Shown here: one piece after another, positions 52,410 through 64,000 of the stretch
Layout: every line of letters begins with the position of its first letter
Position numbering within the stretch: the stretch's first letter is position 1
Origin: Chionoecetes opilio
Lineage: Eukaryota; Arthropoda; Malacostraca; Decapoda; Majidae
DNA length: 64,000 nucleotides
NCBI GenBank assembly: GCA_016584305.1
Contig: JACEEZ010016330.1
Span: 25,001 to 89,000, forward strand
Reading direction: 5' to 3'
Translations under genes and position numbers: made by a program
The notes under the pieces: model-generated
The model's database searches: none
Seen by the model: the letters and a program-made list of their open reading frames with translations, nothing else
What the model was told of the DNA's origin: nothing

Positions 52410-53145
52410 AGGGGAGGGGGCATCTCTCCCTACTTTATAATGACGTCTTAGGGGTATCTGAAGGGATCTGTGAAGGTCAGGAAATAAATAGAAGCAATAA
52501 TAAGGGCGGGAAAGGACCTTTAAACTAATATTTAAAGTCCCACTCTGCCGTTTGTTTACATTTTGAGTCGCCTTTTGAGGAACAGCTGATGGGCCTCGGT
52601 TATACATCTCCTGTTCTCCCAGTCACTCCCACCCCACCTTCCTAACCCTAGAAACACCTAGGCATGAATGGGTAATGAAAACACACCAAGATATAATGAC
52701 AAAAACAGGGTATGATAGGAATATAATCAAGAATATACCAAGCGCTGGGGGGAGTGTCAAAACGGAACGTATCTTGGCACTTATTTCTCCCTTAATTCCC
52801 TCTATTTACACATCTACAAGCCTACCATTGACCCTACTGACCCTTGCTGACCTTATGAACACGTGTATAGGCATGGATTTATGAACACTCACCTAGATAT
52901 CAAGGAAAATAGGGATGAAGAGGAGGAGAAATCGGCGTGATACTAATAAAAAAGCGCACTGGCCCACTAAACCACGGAGGCGACTGGCAGACGAGATTAA
53001 AAAGCCTCATTATTTTCTCCTATATCTCCATTATTTCACCATGAATTAACCTGTTCTTTGGCATGAATACTCTTTACTAGTCCCTTCACAGCCTTGCATG
53101 GTTATTTTACCGACTACATTAGCGTGGAAAGCCAGGAGGAGGATA
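52410..53145. other. region without recognised gene
   Basis: About 730 bp of mostly unique sequence between the P1 and piggyBac MITE copies. No family match was recognised. Confidence 0.45.
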
Positions 53146-53332
53146 TTAACCCCTTGAGTCCCAGAACGTAATTTTCATTGTAATTTGACTACCATAAGAC
53201 GATTTTTAGTGACTATAAGCAATATTTTAATAGATATGACCTGTTTAGTATCTTTGTCCACTAGTTAATTTGGTATATTCAGTCACTTTTCGTAATTTTA
53301 TAGCTAACAGAAGATTTTATGTAGCAAAGGAA
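53146..53332. mobile_element. piggyBac-type MITE, copy 8, 3' truncated
   Basis: TTAA and the left terminus are intact. The right terminus is lost after the internal GCAAAGGAA. Confidence 0.78.
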
Positions 53333-53482
53333 TTTAAGAATGGGCTGCTTGGAACCCATAAATATCCTTAATTTCTGATCTATTTATCGTGAATATAATG
53401 CCTTTGTTTATGAGTAATATAATGTAATATAGTCACACATCTTGAAAACGTATTTATAATGTTTTCAATAATAATTAGGTGT

Positions 53483-53950
53483 TAGGGACACTGGTTCACA
53501 AATAGGGTAAATGATTGGCATGGACTCAGTTGTTAGGTAGTTAGTGCAGTCTCTACCGTAGATAACACTAAAGTCGCCAGTCACTTGCCACTGCACTAAT
53601 GACGCCAGGTACAATATATTACGAATTTTAGCATCACTACAGACTTTTATGTGCCACTGAAGACATGTAGTGTGATGTACATAATATAAACTACTGTGCA
53701 TGTCTCTTCTGTGACACATAAAAGTCTGTAGTGATGCTAAAATTCGTATTATATTGTGCCTGGCGACATTAATGCAGTGGCAAGTGACTGGCGACTATAG
53801 TGTTATCTACGGTAGGGAGCTTTAAAAGGAGGCTGGACAGTGTTATGGATGGGGATGAAAGGTGGATGTAGGTAGTGTTAAGTAACAGGAACTACCTCAT
53901 GTAGGTCTCGCGGCCTCTTGTAGCTTCCTTATTTTCTTATGTTCTTATTA
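53483..53950 (+). mobile_element. CR1-like LINE 3' fragment interrupted by MITE P1
   Basis: TGGTTCACAAATAGGGT up to GTTAGTGCAGTCTC, then (after the MITE) GGGAGCTTTAAAAGGAGGCT through GTAGCTTCCTTATTTTCTTA and TGTTCTTATT. Together these match 37430-37627. Confidence 0.9.
53554..53814. mobile_element. palindromic MITE P1, copy 5, nested in a LINE tail
   Basis: Complete palindrome inserted in the CR1-like LINE fragment at 53483-53950. LINE sequence stops at GTTAGTGCAGTCTC and resumes at GGGAGCTTTAAAAGG. Confidence 0.9.
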
Positions 53951-54099
53951 CCATTATGGAAAAAAAATGACGGGAGTGAAATCATCGCAGTGTATTTAAA
54001 TCATGGGCAATGTACAAAATTGTCACAAAATTCAGACTCACCACTGCTACATGTATGAATTATCAAGGTAGTATTATCTACATCATCAAGTCACCACGA

Positions 54100-54312
54100 T
54101 TAACCCCTTGAGGCCCAGAACGTCATTTCCATTGTAATTTGACCACCATTAGATAATTTTTAATGAATATAAGCAATGTTTTTATAGATATGACCTGTTT
54201 AGTATCCTTGTCCACTAGTTCATTCGTTATATTCAGTCACTTTTCGTAATTTTATAGCTAACAACAGACGATTATATATAGCAAAGGAAAGATCTGGGCG
54301 TGAAGGGGTTAA
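54100..54312. mobile_element. piggyBac-type MITE, copy 9
   Basis: Complete copy with TTAA at both ends, close to the NDUFAF1 3' end. Confidence 0.85.
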
Positions 54313-54439
54313 AAAGAATGTGTTCCCAGCATTCACAATTTCTGGCACATTTGCGTCAAGTGGTGGTTAACTTAAATTTTCTCATGACTCGTTTTAACAC
54401 TTCTTCTTTCTGTTTAACGTCTATTTTTCCCATACATCA

Positions 54440-54880
54440 TTTTTATGAGGTTAGACGGCCGATGATACGCTTCCAACTGCCTCTATCCATTGCCTCAATT
54501 TCTTCAATGCCCAATGCTGCCAGATCCTCAACACACTGCCTCCATGTCTTCCTTGGCCTGCCCGGTGGACGGCGACCTGGCACTTCCACTCCAACAGCTC
54601 TCCCCAATGCCTCACCACCTTCTCTCCTCTTCACGTGCCCAAACCACCTCAATCTCCTTACTCTCACCTGGCACTTCCACTCCAACAGCTCTCCCCAATG
54701 CCTCACCACCTTCTCTCCTCTTCACGTGCCCAAACCACCTCCATCGCCTTACTCTCAGCACTGTACTCAACTCCTTCAATCCACATTTTCTTGCCACCTC
54801 TTCACTGGACACTTCATCTCTCCTCCCTACATCCAGACTAATAAATATGAGCTCACTATGTAACAAAATAACAAATCGCA
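54440..54880 (-). mobile_element. LINE ORF2 C-terminal fragment with internal duplication
   Basis: The minus strand reads VARKCGLKELSTVLRVRRWR, WFGHVKRREGGEALGRAVGV, then PGRRPPGRPRKTW and IEEIEAMDRGSWKRII. This is the typical end of a LINE reverse-transcriptase ORF (WFGHV...GRPRKTW). A segment of about 86 bp is tandemly duplicated at 54585-54755. It ends about 35 bp past the NDUFAF1 stop codon. Confidence 0.75.
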
Positions 54881-54915
54881 TTGTTTATATACACTCCAAC
54901 ACAACACAACCCTCA

Positions 54916-60240
<5,325 letters not shown>

Positions 60241-60264
60241 GCTGTCAGTCCCTCATGCCTGGAA

Positions 60265-60455
60265 GGAAAGAAATAAGGGTGTTAAATCCTTTCAAGAGAA
60301 GAGTAACAAGACACCTCCTGAACTAAATTGGTCCACCCCCCTTTTTTTTATTCTCCTACTGTCTTCTTTATAGGGACTGGCAACTCAGCGGGCTTTGTGT
60401 GAACTCTTTTTGTTGTGCCCTTGGCCAGTCCTTTGTCATGTAAAAAAAAAAAATA
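60265..60455 (+). mobile_element. LINE B 3' fragment
   Basis: TTTCAAGAGAAGAGTAACAA through GGGACTGGCAACTCAGCGGG to an AATAATAATAA tail, matching 22740-22912. It lies just 5' of the probable NDUFAF1 first exon. Confidence 0.88.
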
Positions 60456-60548
60456 ATAATAATAATAAAAATAGCGTCACCAAGACGCGTGGCTGTCATC
60501 CCTGCGTCACCACTACCGTGATCTAACCAGGTGATCCTACTGGTACCT

Positions 60549-60790
60549 GGAACTGTCGCCGATCGGAACTCTCACCGCCGTCGTCGAGTGTTCCAATTCT
60601 TGATATTACAGGACCCAATATATACATTTAATCAAGTGTTACCCGTGTTTCTGCATTCAGGGATGAAATACTATCGTTAGCTTGATCAGTTAGGTTAGAT
60701 TAGGTGCCAATGTCCAGGTTAGGTTAACATTTCCACATCGACGAGTTCTAGTTTGTTGTTTCGGCGAGAATTCCCATCGGCGACAGTTCC
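60549..60790. mobile_element. MITE with about 30-bp inverted ends
   Basis: GGAACTGTCGCCGATCGGAA at the left and CCCATCGGCGACAGTTCC at the right are inverted with small mismatches. The target duplication is unclear and there is no ORF. Confidence 0.7.
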
Positions 60791-60899
60791 ATAAACCGTC
60801 CTACTAATGGCACTAGCTGCATAAACTCTCTACAACGCAGGCTAGACAGGCAGTACAAAATAATCCATGCCTGGAAGATCCTGTAAGGTTTGACCCTAA

Positions 60900-61332
60900 A
60901 TGTCGGTAGGGAGAATACACGACCTTTCGAGCGAATTATTTTTCGAGCGGAGGACGATTCGAGGGAACAACTTTTCGAGCAAATGGACCATTCGGAGGAC
61001 CCAATCGTGTGTGTGTGTGTGTGTGTTGCGTATGCGTGCAGGTGTATGTGTGTGTGTTGCGTGGTGTGTTGCAGTATGCGTGCAGGTGTATGTGTGTGTG
61101 TTGCGTGTGTGTTGCAGTATGCGTGCAGGTGTGTATGTGTGTGTACTTGCGTTGTACTTGCGTGTGTGTGTGTGTGTGCATGCAGAGGAAGCTACACGAG
61201 GCCGTGAGACCTAGAGAAGGCGTGGTGGTGGAAGGGGATAACACCTGGGACACCTGACCTGACCTCACTCCCCTCTACCTGGAATTTCCTGACGGTAATA
61301 TTTATAGAAACAGGACGCCTAGCTGTTACGCC

Positions 61333-61378
<46 letters not shown>

Positions 61379-63745
61379 GTGTGTGTGGTGTGTGATAAAG
61401 TGTGTGTGTGTGTGGTGTGTATGTGGTGGTGTGCTGTGTGAACGTAGTTAAAATAAAAGTGAGTGACATTATCACGTAAAACGCAGGCAGCTGCATCCTC
61501 CTCTCACTCACAGACATTCTGAGAAACCTGTTACTGAAGCTGTTGACAGGAAACATTTAGGAAACATTGTTTCCAACCTTTGGAAACAGGTGGGAAACAT
61601 TGTTTCCAAACAAAGGTTGCAACATCAATATACGGCAGTGAGAACTGGGCAAGTTTGCGGCGGATCCCCAGAGCATGTAAAAAAATATTTCGCAACGAGT
61701 GCCAGATTCCTTCATACCCACCAAACTTTCAGGCAAATAAGTGCAATTTTGGCCCACTACCCAATTTACCGAACATGTATTCGGGAATGTCTCGTCAGAA
61801 TCGTCCAGGAGAGGCAAGGGGGGCGCCACAGGTGTGGTGTTGGGAAAGTGGTTGGTAAGAGTGTTGTTGGGTTGGGCCCAAGGTGCCTGTGAAATCTCGC
61901 TGGTGACCCCGCAGTTCTCGTCTAGGGGCGTCAGCCCGCACCACCGCGGCCACAGTGATGCCCAAGTTAATTGGTGCAAGCAGGCCTCAAATTGGGGAGC
62001 GCATAAGATAAACGCTAATATGGCCTGTAGTATCACCCGAGGACATTTTACGAAAAAGCTACAATAGTATCCAATTACCGCCAAAAATATAGGTAAATAT
62101 TTCAACCTATTTCCCTTAAAGGCTAATATGCGGCAATGTATTATCGACCACCCTATATTATCACCAACAATAGCTTTGTATCACTTATAGCCAGAGCAAG
62201 GTATTTAAGGGAATCTGCCTTATTCCATTTTATGGTCAAATTATCGGGAATATACACGAACACGCTTGTCCAGTGGTTCCTTACGCTGTTGTAGCCTGTA
62301 AGCAACCCGCCTGTTTTGACTGAAGGGAATTATAGTCTCGCCGTTTTTAAAGGGGCCATTAAAATAAAACGATTCAATCTTTTAATCGTGGACCGATTTT
62401 GATTTGTATATCTTTTGAAAACCCAGGTGTTTTTATGACTTCTATTAAATCAGCGATACTAAGGCCTTCGTAATAAAATCTGATCAATTAGCGCCGTAGG
62501 ATTTGCAATTTTGTGTAAAATTTTCTTTTTTTACCTAATGGATGAGCTTGTTTGATTTAAATTTGGATATTTCGTCGTTTAGTTAGTAATCCACGCGCCA
62601 GTGTGTTATTTTTTTATGGGATTTTTGAGGTTTTTAGGATTATAACTCTCATGTTACGGTCAAATGATAAAAAAAAGGAATATTTTGTGTGCATAGCTAT
62701 CCTACAGGCGCAGTGTTATTTGTGTTTAATGGGACGTTTATGAGTGTTTAGAAAATATTCATTGACTTAGTGGTTGAAAAGGGTCGAATTATTTAAGAAA
62801 CTATTGTCTGGTTTCACACGGAACTAGGATCTGTTACTGTTATAATATACACACATTCATATAGTATTTCCCATATTTTTTCACGAATTTTTGGGCCTTT
62901 GTAAAGTCCGATTTTTCTATCGTGTAAATTTGGTTTTTTTAGGTTCTTTTAAAGGGATATTTCGTTATTTTTTGGTTATTTCAGTTTTCTAAAGTACTTG
63001 ATCCCTTTTGATCATATTTTACTACCGTGTGCATTTTAATTTATCTTATTTAATAAGGGGAAAGTTGTAGTTCGGTTCCTGCAATATCAAGATAAGGTGA
63101 CAAGCTCTTGAGGGACGTCATTGCACAGGCATATTTGGCAATCATCCTTTTTCTCATTTAAATATCAATTACGGCTTCTGGTTCAATATTAAAGCTATTT
63201 AAGATAAGATTTGCTGGGGCGTTATTGCCTGATTTACCTTGACAAAGTACATATATGCCGATAAATAGGTAAAAACTGGGTATTTCTGGCTTCACTTATC
63301 TTATTTATTTTATTTTCTTCTGCTGTTTATCTCTATTTACGGGTTCCCTTGCAATATTTAAGGCTATGTAAGGGTTAAGTAAGGGCGTGGGCTGTATTGC
63401 ATGATATAACACCCAAGCAGAGGCAATATATGCACGCTAAATGGGTAAAAAGGGGGTATTTCTGGGTTCAAAACTTTCCGTATTATAAAAACAAGCCTTT
63501 TATTTATATTCTAATAGAATTTTGATGTGTTTGTGTCCTCACTAATAACTTCTTGGTCTAAATCAGCCTGTTTTTCATAAGGGGGCGAGGCGTAGTGCAA
63601 AAAACAAGGGGGGGAAGGGGGACTAAGAGAGTATTGAAGTATTTTAATATTGTACCATAAACTACCGAAATTTTACCGAAAATGTATACGCTCGAATGGT
63701 CCTCCGCTCGAAAAAGTATTCGCTCTAATCGTCCAGACACACCAT
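60900..63745. repeat. diverged duplicate block A, copy 2, with inverted ends
   Basis: 61440-63480 aligns with 17830-20010. Outside it, GGACGATTCGAGGGAACAAC-type sequence near 60949 and its reverse complement near 63690-63740 form imperfect inverted ends. The unit may thus be a decayed DNA element of about 2.8 kb. No intact ORF was seen. Confidence 0.7.
61000..61180. repeat. GT-rich minisatellite (TATGCGTGCAGGTGTATGTG)
   Basis: Three or four units of about 45-60 bp with (GT)n interiors. Further (GT)n blocks lie at 61335-61430. Confidence 0.9.
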
Positions 63746-63749
63746 CGGA

Positions 63750-64000
63750 TAAGTGCAAGGTAATTAGGGACACATGAGCGGCTTTGCTAGTTGTGGCCGA
63801 CGTACGGGCTATAAACGCACAGGGGAACATAGGGTAAGTTGCTTTAGGATTGAGTGGGTAAGGACACATAGAGATCATGAGGGGTTAAGTATTTTTAGAA
63901 AAAGAGCCGGGAGAGCAGGAGCGTTAGGGTCATTTACGTCTGAGGGAGCAGTCAATGGCTTTAAAACGGCGCACTATAGCTACCTAGAAAAAATCAGTCA
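63750..64000. other. right edge, no recognised feature
   Basis: About 250 bp without a recognisable exon or repeat. Confidence 0.4.

Overview
The window looks like nuclear DNA of an arthropod, most likely a decapod crustacean. The genes are split into short GC-rich exons with standard GT/AG junctions. They lie in AT-rich introns crowded with long di-, tri- and tetranucleotide repeats, minisatellites, MITEs and 5'-truncated non-LTR retrotransposons. The species cannot be named from the sequence. There is no prokaryotic-style gene organisation, no rRNA and no convincing tRNA.

Three protein-coding genes were found, all on the minus strand. (1) The circadian gene period occupies roughly 1-20235. 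Its start codon is at 20235 and it runs off the left edge. I placed 18 exons, about 860 codons, covering the N-terminal basic region, PAS-A, PAS-B and conserved downstream blocks; the C-terminus lies outside. (2) A STRAD-type pseudokinase gene (34550-42029) has six exons running from the start of the kinase-like fold to a C-terminal Trp-Asp-Phe. The most N-terminal exon or exons were not found. (3) NDUFAF1/CIA30 (54916 to about 60240) has four secure exons, a probable first exon and at least one missing exon. The three proteins have unrelated jobs: clock repression, LKB1 activation, and mitochondrial complex I assembly.

Layout: 1-20240 is period, with introns holding triplet, GA, GT and G-rich arrays. 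20240-34500 is the period upstream region and a repeat-rich intergenic stretch, with a TGTC tetranucleotide block, an internally deleted hAT, LINE pieces, a Tigger and a small hAT. 34550-42030 is STRAD, whose large intron contains a nearly open CR1-like LINE set in a 17-bp minisatellite with two Tigger-like elements. 42100-54900 is repeats only: a 34-bp array, a 2.1-kb CACCCGACACACAACA-type array, a 0.5-kb GA tract, a large inverted repeat, and LINE and MITE copies. 54916-60240 is NDUFAF1. 60260-64000 holds LINE and MITE remnants and a diverged second copy of period intron 1 sequence.

The most interesting pattern is repeated tandem amplification of exon-intron edges. In period the 3' end of one exon plus its splice donor is repeated about eight times, each unit being a potential poison exon. 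Another period exon start is partly duplicated, with only synonymous differences. An NDUFAF1 acceptor is repeated upstream of its exon. About 22 acceptor-like units precede the first visible STRAD exon. LINE 3' tails also sit within about 10-20 bp of splice sites in all three genes. Separately, the period PAS exon carries a 2-base frameshift that is either an assembly error or a real lesion.
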